A stretch of 64,000 bases of DNA from Pelomonas sp052436255. GTDB lineage: Bacteria; Pseudomonadota; Gammaproteobacteria; Burkholderiales; Burkholderiaceae_C. Both the position numbers and the translations under genes were made by a program. The DNA lies in assembly GCA_052436255.1 (NCBI GenBank), contig JBQVNP010000007.1, positions 22,306 through 86,305 on the forward strand, written 5' to 3'. Shown here one piece after another: positions 25,022-32,844 of the stretch. Below the pieces are notes generated by a model. That model had not been told where the DNA came from. It saw nothing but the letters and a program-made list of their open reading frames with translations, and searched no databases. The first letter of the stretch is position 1; the number at the start of each line of letters is the position of its first letter.

Positions 25022-25686
25022 GGTCAGAAGAAGAGGCCCGCTCTGTGAGCGGCTCGTTTCATCGGTCCTGGCTGTGGCTGGGCATCGGACTGCTGCTGAT
25101 GGTTGCCTTCACGGGCATGGCCAGCGAAGTGATGGAATCTGAGACTGCCAGGCTCGATGCTGTTTGCCTTCAGCTGGCGCAGCAGTGGCGCGCATCGAGC
25201 CCGAAAGTCGAGATCGTCATGCGCGACCTGAGCGGCGTCGGCAGTGGGGTCGTGCTGACACTGGCTACCCTGGCGACGGCGGGTTACCTCTGGGTCAGCG
25301 GCCATGCCGCGCGGGCGGTCCTGGTGGTTGTCTCGATGGGAACGGGCGAGCTGGCCGTGAGCGCCTTGAAGCACAGCTTCGGCAGGGCACGCCCTGACCC
25401 GGCCCTTGCCGCCTTCGTGCAGGATGGGTTGAGCTTTCCCAGCGCGCACGCGGGCATGTCCGCCATCTTCTTTCTTACCGTAGGCGCGCTGCTCGCCCAG
25501 GCGCAATCGTGTCGGCCAGCGCGGGCCTATGTGATCGGCATTGCCGTGCTGTGCACCGGCCTGGTCGGTTTCAGCCGCGTGGCGCTGGGTGTTCACTGGG
25601 CCAGTGACGTGATCGCTGGGTGGACGTTCGGTGCCGGCTGGGCGGCGCTCTGGCTGTACGCAACGCGGCGACTGCGCGGCGCCTGA
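25018..25686 (+). CDS. PAP2-family membrane phosphatase
   Basis: 222 aa from the ATG that overlaps the mipA stop (ATGA). About six membrane helices and all three PAP2 motifs: K-x6-RP as KHSFGRARPD, PSAHA in place of PSGH, and SRVALGVHWASD. These enzymes dephosphorylate membrane lipids such as undecaprenyl diphosphate or lipid A on the periplasmic side. Its PAP2 relatives at 32110, 45312 and 48722 are separate copies. Likely co-regulated with mipA from the box upstream. Confidence 0.88.
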   Translation: MRSEEEARSVSGSFHRSWLWLGIGLLLMVAFTGMASEVMESETARLDAVCLQLAQQWRASSPKVEIVMRDLSGVGSGVVLTLATLATAGYLWVSGHAARAVLVVVSMGTGELAVSALKHSFGRARPDPALAAFVQDGLSFPSAHAGMSAIFFLTVGALLAQAQSCRPARAYVIGIAVLCTGLVGFSRVALGVHWASDVIAGWTFGAGWAALWLYATRRLRGA

Positions 25687-25767
25687 TAGGCACCGTAAAG
25701 AACAGCCAAGCGTGGCGCTTTGCCATGCTTACCCCTCCATCATCAACCCGGTCGCGCCGCGGCGATC

Positions 25768-26521
25768 GTAAGCGTGGCCTCACGGCCCTCTGGCGTGGCG
25801 GTGGCGTCGTGCGCAAGATCGGCTGATCCGGCGCACCCGAGATGGTGTGCATCAGGCATCGCTAACGCACACCATGGCCGATCAAGACACACCCTCCAGG
25901 CGCCGCAAGCGCGACCACAGCCCCGAACTAAAACGCGAGTTGGTCCGGCAGTGCCTGCTGCCCGGTGCTTCAGTCTCCAGCATCGCGATGGTTCACGGCA
26001 TCAACGCCAACCTGGTGTTCAAGTGGCGCCGTGAACATCACGCTGTCGAGGCCTCTGGCGCAGAACCTGCTCAAGCGTCGGCGCCGTCGGAGTTGGCCAA
26101 GGCCGCCCGCTACAGCCTCGCGCGCTGGAAGGCGTTGACGCGCTACGTGGACGACGGACGCATCGAAATCGACAACTCGCGGTCGAGCGCGCACTGCGAG
26201 GTTTGGCGCTCGGTCGCGGCAACTAACTGTTCATGGGCTCGAACGCCGGCGGTGAGCGCGCGGCGTCGATGTACTGCCTCATCGAGACGGCCAAGCTCAA
26301 CGGGCTCGATCCCGAGGCCTATCTGCGCGAGGTGCTGGAGCGGGTCGCCGACCATCCGGTGAACCGGATCGACGAGCTGCAGCCGTGGTCGATCGCGGCG
26401 CAGCAAGCGCTCCCACGCGCGGCCTGAAGTCCAGCGGGTTGCCGCCCAAGCCGCACGGCTCATACGGCGTGCCTGCGTGCGCTGTTGAGCCACAGGGCAG
26501 GTGAGAAGCCGGGGACGCCTA
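25768..26521 (+). mobile_element. internally deleted IS66-family element
   Basis: The left edge GTAAGCGTGG at 25768 and the right edge, whose reverse complement reads GTAGGCGTCC at 26521, resemble the IS66 terminal repeat GTAAGCGTCC. The inside keeps only the start of tnpA and the end of tnpC. I found no matching 8-bp target duplication. Confidence 0.6.
25874..26427 (+). pseudogene. IS66 tnpA-tnpC deletion fusion
   Basis: The ATG at 25874 starts an IS66 OrfA (RRKRDHSPELKRELVRQCLL and NANLVFKWRRE). After about 60 codons the sequence jumps to the C-terminal part of the IS66 DDE protein (LARWKALTRYVDDGRIEIDNS). A frameshift near 26200 then continues as GSNAGGERAASMYCLIETAK and DELQPW in another frame. 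Inactive. Confidence 0.85.
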
Positions 26522-26911
26522 CAGGCGTGGCTGCAGCCAAAACCATATCGCTACGCTAGCAGCCAGCCACAGCAAGACGATGAGGACTGCCCCGGCCCGA
26601 CTTGTGGGCTTCGACCCCTGCGTCCGCATCCATTCGTCCGCTTGCACGCGGCATTCTGCGAGGACCTCAGGCGGCAAGAGCTTGATGGTTAGCCAGATGA
26701 GGCCGGGCAGCAGCAGGACATCGTCAACATATCCCAGCACTGGGATGAAGTCCGGAATCAGGTCGATGGGGCTTAGCGCGTACGCCACCACGAACACCCC
26801 CAACGCCTTCGCATACCAAGGCGTCAAGGGGTTCTTACCAGCGAACCACAGCGTCACGCCATCGCGCTTGATGCGTTTAGCCCACGTCTTCAAGTTGCCG
26901 CGAATGCTCAT
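26519..26911 (-). CDS. YkvA/DUF1232 family membrane protein
   Basis: 130 aa. The DUF1232 core is clear: NPLTPWYAKALGVFVVAYALSP followed by IDLIPDFIPVLGYVDDVLLLP, with a C-terminal membrane helix (VLIVLLWLAASVAIWFW). Function of the family is unknown. Two close start codons exist (26923 and 26911) and neither has a good ribosome-binding site; MSIRGNLKTW is chosen. Its 3' end abuts the IS66 remnant. Confidence 0.85.
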   Translation of the reverse strand: MSIRGNLKTWAKRIKRDGVTLWFAGKNPLTPWYAKALGVFVVAYALSPIDLIPDFIPVLGYVDDVLLLPGLIWLTIKLLPPEVLAECRVQADEWMRTQGSKPTSRAGAVLIVLLWLAASVAIWFWLQPRL

Positions 26912-27004
26912 AGGCTGAAGCATGCCAGGGCGTCACCCTGGATCTTGAACTTCCTAGGAGCGCCTGGCATGTCAAGAGGGTGATGAAGCCACGCTTACCA
27001 GCGA

Positions 27005-27361
27005 TCAGCTGACCACGAACGCCAGCACCACCGCCCCGAGTGACAACAGCCCCAATCCGGCGAGGAAGATGGCTTCGGCAGCAGACTCGTATGCAGCGCC
27101 CCGACGTCGCGCCCGCATCGACATGAAAGACAGCGTCGCGCTGAGCAGGAACACCAGCGTGTCCACGGCCAGCAGCTTGTCGATCACCATCCGCTGCGCG
27201 CCCACGGGGCTGAGCAGGCTGATGTAGAGCGCCGTCAGACACACGCCGATCATCGTGGCCGAGGTCGGCAGGATGTGGGCCGATAGTCCGCCGCCTGCAC
27301 CCACCGGCTGTCCATCCCGGTTGGCAGGTGCTGGGGAAGGCGAGGGGCCGTCTGTGTCCAT
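27005..27361 (-). CDS. small membrane protein of unknown function
   Basis: 118 aa with three predicted membrane helices: TMIGVCLTALYISLL, LAVDTLVFLLSATLSFM and AIFLAGLGLLSLGAVVLAFVV. The N-terminal 30 residues are polar, Pro/Gly-rich. No enzymatic motif. It lies 31 bases downstream of degP on the same strand and may be part of that transcript. Confidence 0.65.
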   Translation of the reverse strand: MDTDGPSPSPAPANRDGQPVGAGGGLSAHILPTSATMIGVCLTALYISLLSPVGAQRMVIDKLLAVDTLVFLLSATLSFMSMRARRRGAAYESAAEAIFLAGLGLLSLGAVVLAFVVS

Positions 27362-27392
27362 GACGCTCTGGCTCCGATGCGCGAAGCCTCGA

Positions 27393-28931
27393 TCAGCCCA
27401 CGCGCACCGGTACGAAGATCGTGATGCCTTCGCGCTGAATCAGCAGGGCCACCGATCTGCTCGACCTGCCCACGGCCGCGCGCACCTGCTCGACACTGGC
27501 CACTGGCGTGCCGTTGACCGCCACCAGCACATCGCCAGGCTGCACGCCTGCAAGTGCGGCCGATCCAACAGCATCCTCGACCAGCAGGCCCGCTTCAATT
27601 CCTGCATCGCGCCTTTCTTGCGGCTGCAAGGGTCGCAATGCAAGGCCGAGTTTGCCATTGCCCCGGCCGTCCTCGGCCCTCGTGAACTGTGGCTTCTTGT
27701 CACCAGCATCGCCGAGCTTGGCGTTCACGTCTTCGCGGCGGCCCTGTCGCCACACCTCGAGTGCAACCTTGTCACCGGGCAAGGCCTGTCCGATGAGTGC
27801 GGGTAGGTCGCCAGACGACACGATGGCCTGCCCGTTCACCTTGCGAATCACGTCGCCGGCCTTCAAGCCGGCCTGGTCGGCCGGGCCACCGGCATCGACA
27901 CCAGACACCAGTGCGCCCTCGGGCTTGTCTAGCTTGAAGGAATCAGCCAGCGTCTGGTTCACCTCTTGCACCGCGACCCCCAGCCGCGCATGGCTGGCCT
28001 TGCCGGTGGCGACGATCTGGTCCTTGATCTTGCTGGCCAGATCGATTGGGATCGCGAACGACAGGCCCTGGTAGCCGCCTGTGCGGCTGAAGATCTGCGA
28101 GTTGATGCCGACCACCTGACCGCGCGCGTTGAACAGAGGCCCGCCCGAATTGCCCGGGTTGACGGCCACGTCGGTTTGGATGAAGGGCACGAAGCTGTCG
28201 TCGGGCAGCGAGCGGCCTTTGGCACTGACCACGCCCGCTGTGACGCTGTTCTCAAAGCCGAACGGCGAACCGATGGCCAGCACCCATTCGCCCACTTGCA
28301 GGTCGCGGGCGCTGCCCAGCGGCACGGTGGGCAGGTTCGTCGCGTCAATCTTCAGCACCGCGATGTCCGTTTTAGGGTCCGAGCCCAGCACCCGGGCAGC
28401 GAACTCGCGGCGGTCGGTGAGCTTGACGATCACCTCCCGGGCGCCCCGCACGACGTGGGCGTTGGTCAGGATCACACCGTCCCCGCTGACGATAAAGCCC
28501 GAGCCCTGGCCCCGTGTGGGCATCTCGCGCTGGCCGGGCACCTCCTGGCCTGGGCCCTGGGGGCTTTGAAAGCGCCTGAAGAACTCGGAGAACGGGTCGC
28601 GCGGATCCATGCCGGGCATGCCATGGCGTTGGGCTGCAGGGCCCTCGGCGCTGTCATTACCTTCGTCAGCGCCGGCGGCCACTTGCGTGATGCCACTGAC
28701 GCCGATGTTCACGACAGCCGCCCCATGGGCCTTGGCGATCTGCGCGAAGTCCGGCAAGGCGGTCCCTGGGCTTGCCGGATTTGTCGCCAAGGCCGCGCCT
28801 GCAGCGTTGGTCGCCGGTGCAGCCGCACGGGCTTGGCTGTTGGACACGAGCGTCGCACCTGCGCCGCCGAGCACGCCAGCGGCGGCCAGGGCGAGCACAA
28901 GGCGGGTGGAGATCATCGGGCGGGTGGTCAT
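27393..28931 (-). CDS. DegP/HtrA family periplasmic serine protease
   Basis: 512 aa. Signal sequence at the N-terminus, then a trypsin-like domain with H159 (LTNAHVV), D189 (KTDIAVLKI) and S262 (NPGNSGGPLFN), followed by two PDZ domains (GVDAGGPADQAGLKAGDVI and SAALAGVQPGDVLVAVNG). It degrades or refolds misfolded periplasmic proteins. A TTAAG-N6-CTAAG box lies 48 bases upstream, so it is likely part of the envelope-stress regulon. A long spacer at about 84-140 rich in Gly, Pro and Gln precedes the protease domain. Confidence 0.92.
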   Translation of the reverse strand: MTTRPMISTRLVLALAAAGVLGGAGATLVSNSQARAAAPATNAAGAALATNPASPGTALPDFAQIAKAHGAAVVNIGVSGITQVAAGADEGNDSAEGPAAQRHGMPGMDPRDPFSEFFRRFQSPQGPGQEVPGQREMPTRGQGSGFIVSGDGVILTNAHVVRGAREVIVKLTDRREFAARVLGSDPKTDIAVLKIDATNLPTVPLGSARDLQVGEWVLAIGSPFGFENSVTAGVVSAKGRSLPDDSFVPFIQTDVAVNPGNSGGPLFNARGQVVGINSQIFSRTGGYQGLSFAIPIDLASKIKDQIVATGKASHARLGVAVQEVNQTLADSFKLDKPEGALVSGVDAGGPADQAGLKAGDVIRKVNGQAIVSSGDLPALIGQALPGDKVALEVWRQGRREDVNAKLGDAGDKKPQFTRAEDGRGNGKLGLALRPLQPQERRDAGIEAGLLVEDAVGSAALAGVQPGDVLVAVNGTPVASVEQVRAAVGRSSRSVALLIQREGITIFVPVRVG

Positions 28932-28979
28932 GAAAGTTCCTCGAAGGGTGGGGGCACAGTCGCAATGTTGGGCCGGACG

Positions 28980-28995
28980 CTTAGCCGGTTCTTAA
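28980..28995 (-). promoter_or_regulatory. PmrA/QseB-type box upstream of degP
   Basis: On the minus strand TTAAG-AACCGG-CTAAG, 9 of 10 matches to TTAAG-N6-TTAAG, 48 bases before the degP ATG. Confidence 0.5.
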
Positions 28996-29032
28996 ACGTC
29001 AGCTGGCTCACACGCGCCGGCGCGCCGGGCGC

Positions 29033-29794
29033 TCAAGTGGCGCGAGCCAGCGGTCCCCGGGGCCGCGATGGCACGGCGACGGTCACCGTGGTGCCATCGT
29101 GAGGCTCGCTGTCCAAAACGATGCTGGCCCCAATGGCCTGCGACAGGCGCGCGACGATGCCCAGGCCGGACCGGTCGTACGCCACCTCCGGAGCCCGCTG
29201 CCCTGAAAGAACGCTGCGCAAGGTTTGCTGCGCCAGCGCATCTATACCGATTCCATCGTCGATGACGATGAACTGCACCCCTGCTTCCGGCTGCTCTGCA
29301 TCGATAGGCGCAGCACCCAGTACAACCAGCGAGGCCTGCGAGTGCTTAATCGCGTTCACCAGCACATTGCTCAGTAGCCTATGCAATGAGCGGGCGCAGG
29401 TGCTCAGGCGCGGCGTGCCGGCGTCCACCTGCACCTTCAGCCGTATGCCGTGCTCAGCCGCATACGGTGCATACAGGTCAACCAGCGAAGGGACGAAGCG
29501 GGACGGATCCACCAGCATGTCATGTGACGCGGATGGCCGCCGTCTTTCTAGTGGCTCAACCAGTTGATCCACAAGGTGCCGGAGCTGGTCCGACTGCTCT
29601 TCGATCAGCGGCCTGAAGCGGGCGGCGGCCTGATCGCGCGACTGCAACAGCAAAATGCTCACCAAACCCAGGATCGCGTTCAGGTGATTGCGAATGTCGT
29701 GCAGCGACTCGTGCAGTTCGCGTAGCACCTGCGCGTCAGACAATGGCACGTCGGCGGGGCCAGGCTCGCCGCGCGACTGCTCGGCAGACTTCAT
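29033..29794 (-). CDS. soluble histidine kinase
   Basis: 253 aa with no membrane segment. A probable phospho-acceptor His lies in LHDIRNHLNAILG and the HATPase_c domain has an N box (SNVLVNAIKHS), G1 (VIDDGIGID) and G2 (SGLGIV). With no sensor domain of its own, the input may come from the DUF302 protein encoded just upstream, whose stop overlaps its start. No response regulator gene is adjacent, so the output partner is unknown. Confidence 0.8.
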   Translation of the reverse strand: MKSAEQSRGEPGPADVPLSDAQVLRELHESLHDIRNHLNAILGLVSILLLQSRDQAAARFRPLIEEQSDQLRHLVDQLVEPLERRRPSASHDMLVDPSRFVPSLVDLYAPYAAEHGIRLKVQVDAGTPRLSTCARSLHRLLSNVLVNAIKHSQASLVVLGAAPIDAEQPEAGVQFIVIDDGIGIDALAQQTLRSVLSGQRAPEVAYDRSGLGIVARLSQAIGASIVLDSEPHDGTTVTVAVPSRPRGPLARAT

Positions 29795-30240
29795 CGCAGC
29801 CCCTGCAACACGCGCTGGAGCCCAGCCTCGAAGATCCGCGCCACGCGGGCCACATCAGCCGAGTGTGAGAACTCGGTGATCAACGCCGAAGGCATCGGGG
29901 TGGTCACCGTAGTTAGGCCGCCCTGGTCGTGCAGCGAGATACGGCAGGGCAACACATGCGCAAGGCCGGCATCCAGCTGAATGAGTTGCGCCGCCAGGTG
30001 GGCATTGAACACCTCATAGATGCGACAGCGCAGTCCCAGCCCGATACCCTTGCCCTGCAGCAGCTTGCCGATGTCGTGCATGTGCACGATCAACATGTCG
30101 TTGGCCAGAATGCTTCCCTCCAGACGGGCCGCGACGTCATCGAATGGGGCATCGCACACCACGGCGAGCGTAGATTCGCCTTTGATGTAGGCCTCCGCCT
30201 TCAGCAGGTCAACAGGCGGGGCACTTAAGACTCTTTTCAT
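29791..30240 (-). CDS. DUF302 family protein
   Basis: 149 aa from the ATG at 30238-30240, preceded by CTGGAG. The DUF302 domain spans most of the protein: APFDDVAARLEGSILAND, VHMHDIGKLLQGKGIGLG, YEVFNAHLAAQLIQLD and VLPCRISLHDQGG. The family is often found near metal and redox genes but has no settled function. A degenerate TTAAG box is 59 bases upstream. Forms an operon with the soluble histidine kinase. Confidence 0.82.
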   Translation of the reverse strand: MKRVLSAPPVDLLKAEAYIKGESTLAVVCDAPFDDVAARLEGSILANDMLIVHMHDIGKLLQGKGIGLGLRCRIYEVFNAHLAAQLIQLDAGLAHVLPCRISLHDQGGLTTVTTPMPSALITEFSHSADVARVARIFEAGLQRVLQGLR

Positions 30241-30299
30241 TGATAACTCCAGATGTTCAGCAATGTCCGGCGACGTTGACCCAATGGTCAAAGGCAACG

Positions 30300-30315
30300 G
30301 TTAGGCAAAACTTAA
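30300..30315 (-). promoter_or_regulatory. PmrA/QseB-type box upstream of DUF302 gene
   Basis: Minus strand TTAAG-TTTTGC-CTAAC, 8 of 10 matches to the direct-repeat consensus, 59 bases before the DUF302 start. Confidence 0.4.
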
Positions 30316-30347
30316 GGCGGCCGCGCCATTGCAGGTCACTGCGGCGG

Positions 30348-30800
30348 TCAGGGCCAGAACACGACCAGCCATGCGGCTGCGGCCAGGCACAGGCTCACCA
30401 TCACCGCCGCGCTGCCCATGTCCTTGGCGCGCCCGAGCAGCGGGTGCAGTTCGGGCGAAACCGCGTCGGCCAGTGTTTCGATCGCCGAATTGACGAGCTC
30501 GACCAGCCAAACCTGCAAGACGCTGGCCACCAATAGCAAGCCTTGCCAACGGTCCGGTGCCCACACGACGGCGGCCACGATCAGCACAAGCCCCAGCCCG
30601 ACTTCTTGCCGAAACGCCGCTTCGAAGCGCCACGCTGCTGCGAAGCCACGCCGCGAATAGCCAAAAGCCTGCCAGATTCGGCCTGCGCCACCGGTGCTCT
30701 TCAATGCCGCTGCCGTGCCGGGGCTGGGAATCTCAGCCAGATGAGGGATGTCTGGCTTCAGCTTTTGTGGAGCATCAAAGTCTTTCAAGGAGTTCCACAT
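30348..30800 (-). CDS. dgkA: diacylglycerol kinase, DgkA type
   Basis: 150 aa from the ATG at 30798-30800. The C-terminal 110 residues are the DgkA core: FRQEVGLGLVLIVAAVVW, then the signature ELVNSAIETLADAVSPE and GRAKDMGSAAVMVSL. Three membrane helices. It phosphorylates diacylglycerol, which EptA-type transferases release when they use phosphatidylethanolamine as donor, so it fits the lipid A modification genes around it. The N-terminal 45 residues are longer than E. coli DgkA. Confidence 0.88.
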   Translation of the reverse strand: MWNSLKDFDAPQKLKPDIPHLAEIPSPGTAAALKSTGGAGRIWQAFGYSRRGFAAAWRFEAAFRQEVGLGLVLIVAAVVWAPDRWQGLLLVASVLQVWLVELVNSAIETLADAVSPELHPLLGRAKDMGSAAVMVSLCLAAAAWLVVFWP

Positions 30801-31134
30801 CCAGTTCGCACACCTGGGCTGCACGACGCCAGCCTCCGATGCGCCTGCAGGATCACCCTGCCGCCTGCAAGGGTGACGGCAAGCGCTCCGGACAACAGTA
30901 CGAACGGAAAATGCCAACGAAGCGTCACGGTGCGCACGATATGTGTGCCACCGCGCCATGCGCCACGACAGCACAGCTCATATGTCCGCTCGGATAACGC
31001 CAGCCATGAAGGGGCATCGACTCCCGCACGCGCGACGCCTGTGCCATCTCGAAGAAGAACGGCGACCCAATAGCAAGCGCGATTGCAACGATTGCGACGT
31101 GCCCCTTGCGCCGCCTTGACTCGCTGGTGGGCAC
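30776..31134 (-). pseudogene. frameshifted PAP2-like phosphatase remnant
   Basis: In one frame: a membrane helix (VAIVAIALAIGSPFFFEMA) and then HGWRYPSGHMS, which resembles the PAP2 PSGH motif. About 30 codons later, in a second frame, VLLSGALAVTLAGGRVILQAHR resembles the third PAP2 motif (RV-x4-H). A third frame runs on to about 30776, overlapping the dgkA start. No single frame joins these pieces. Either a pseudogene or chance; the first K-x6-RP motif is not visible. Confidence 0.35.
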
Positions 31135-31249
31135 GCACCGCTCTTGAATTGGGATGCCAGCGTGGAGTAGCAGGTGCGATCAACCGTCCGCTGACATCAG
31201 CCGTGCTGGCGTCAACAGGCGCAAGAGGCGAATTCGCTGAATCAACCAC

Positions 31250-32044
31250 CTATGCAGCACCGTGAGTCCGCTGGTCGCTTTCCACCCGTTGCTGATCTCG
31301 CGTCATGTAAACGATCAGCCCCAAGATCACGACCAGAAACAACGCGCTGGTGCCGACCGTTCCGAGCCCCAGCCCACCATTGCTGGTCGGCTGTGACAGC
31401 AGATCGCCAAAGGATGCACCGAACGGCCGCGTCAGGATGTAGGCCGCCCAAAATGCCAGGACGGCGTTGACCTTGAACACGTAGTAGCAGAAGGTCACGA
31501 CCGCAATGCCGGCACCAAACGCGAGCGCCGAATAGAAGTACCCGAGCTGCAGGCTTTCGGCCACCAGGTCGCCCGCTGCCGTGCCCAGCGCGAAGGTGAA
31601 CAGGATCGCGGCCCAGTAGAACCACTCGCGCCGCGTGGTGACGATGGTGTGGATCGACAGCGTCTTCTCGCTTGCGTACCAAACGCCGAAAGTCGCCGCC
31701 AGCGCCGCGGCAAAGACGCCCGTCGTGACCTTCAGCGGTATGCCGAAGTTGTCGGTGAGGTTGTCGGTGATCAAGGTGCCCACGACGCTGATCAACACCA
31801 CCGAGACCCAGTAGATCCAAGGCACGTAGCGATCCTTTCGGAACTGGCCCACCAACGCGGCCAGCAGCAGCGCACCCATCAAGATGGATGTGTTCGTCAA
31901 TCCGAGATTGAAGTTGGTGTTCAGGAAGTCGGCCGCGGTTTCACCGACGGTGGTGGCCATGATCTTGATCACCCAGAAGAACAGCGTGACCTGCGGCACC
32001 TTGTTGAGCATGTGCCGAAGCGGCTCTTGAAGCGGGGTGTTCAT
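31250..32044 (-). CDS. COG4705-like multi-spanning membrane protein
   Basis: 264 aa from the ATG at 32042-32044 (MNTPLQEPLRHMLNKVPQVT). About eight membrane helices, with the internally repeated pattern TVGETAADFLNTNFNLG and TAAGDLVAESLQLGY. This repeat of small and acidic residues is characteristic of the COG4705 family, whose function is unknown; members are common near metal-resistance genes. A TTAAG box lies 53 bases upstream. Confidence 0.8.
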   Translation of the reverse strand: MNTPLQEPLRHMLNKVPQVTLFFWVIKIMATTVGETAADFLNTNFNLGLTNTSILMGALLLAALVGQFRKDRYVPWIYWVSVVLISVVGTLITDNLTDNFGIPLKVTTGVFAAALAATFGVWYASEKTLSIHTIVTTRREWFYWAAILFTFALGTAAGDLVAESLQLGYFYSALAFGAGIAVVTFCYYVFKVNAVLAFWAAYILTRPFGASFGDLLSQPTSNGGLGLGTVGTSALFLVVILGLIVYMTRDQQRVESDQRTHGAA

Positions 32045-32097
32045 GGGGTTGCGCTTTCCAGTTGAATTGCAGACCCACGCATGATGGGTTTCACGCA

Positions 32098-32113
32098 CTT
32101 ATGCAGTACTTAA
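32098..32113 (-). promoter_or_regulatory. PmrA/QseB-type box upstream of COG4705-like gene
   Basis: Minus strand TTAAG-TACTGC-ATAAG, 9 of 10 matches to the consensus, 53 bases before the start. It overlaps the 3' end of the PAP2 gene. Confidence 0.5.
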
Positions 32114-32844
32114 ATCACGTTGGAGCGGCCATCCGTCGGGCTTCGCCACGACCGGGTGCAATGGAACGACAAGGCCGTCACCGCCCAACACACCCAGGCG
32201 GTCCAAAGGGAATGGCTTAGGTAGTGGGCGCCGCGCATCATCTGCACCCATCCAAGCATCAAGCCTGCCGCCACTGTGACGATCAACCAGAGCTTCGCCG
32301 CACGGGTCTGGCGCTCGCGCAACGCGAACCAGCCGGCCAGGAAGCTGAAAGCCGTGGAGGCATGCCCCGACGGAAAGCAGCCGCCGGGGCCGCCGTCCCG
32401 CTGGCCGAGCGCCCCATGCGGCACGTAACGCACCACCGTCCCGCCGAACTCCGCCAGCGACCAGGGGCAACTGGTCCAGCTCGTCCGCTTGATCAGGGGG
32501 ATCAGCGCCACGCACAGCAGCATCGTGGCCAACCACCAGACTCGCTCTCGTCGGGACAGTGCCCGAACGACGGGCAATGGCCACCACATGCCGAGCAACA
32601 GCACGGCAAAAATACCCCAGGCCAGCCCGCGCGCGCCGCCGTACAGGACGCCGCCGGTCAGCCAGTGATCGCGCCACGGAAAGCCCTGGGCGCTGCCGTA
32701 CAGGCGTGCCAGAGGCAGATCCAGCCCGGCAAGATCCCACGCCAGCAGCAGCAACAGTGCAGCGCCCACCCACAGCCCATCTCGCAGTGCCGTGTGTGGT
32801 GCGGGCGGACTTGCCAGCGCCACTTCTGCCTGGGCACCCATCAT
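32110..32844 (-). CDS. PAP2-family phosphatase, eptA-linked
   Basis: 244 aa from the ATG at 32842-32844, which overlaps the eptA stop (ATGA). Six membrane helices. PAP2 motifs: KRTSWTSCPW at the first site (K-x6 followed by PW rather than RP), CFPSGHASTAF, and RGAHYLSHSLW, where the usual SR is RG and the final Asp is His. The enzyme family includes lipid A 1-phosphatase (LpxE) and LpxT. Coupling to eptA suggests action on the lipid A phosphate that EptA modifies. Variant motifs leave activity open. Confidence 0.85.
   Translation of the reverse strand: MMGAQAEVALASPPAPHTALRDGLWVGAALLLLLAWDLAGLDLPLARLYGSAQGFPWRDHWLTGGVLYGGARGLAWGIFAVLLLGMWWPLPVVRALSRRERVWWLATMLLCVALIPLIKRTSWTSCPWSLAEFGGTVVRYVPHGALGQRDGGPGGCFPSGHASTAFSFLAGWFALRERQTRAAKLWLIVTVAAGLMLGWVQMMRGAHYLSHSLWTAWVCWAVTALSFHCTRSWRSPTDGRSNVI

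Noticed and set aside
30785..31249. 154-codon frame as an intact gene
   Set aside because: Only its last third looks protein-like; the PSGH-like motif lies in another frame, so it was treated as part of a frameshifted remnant.
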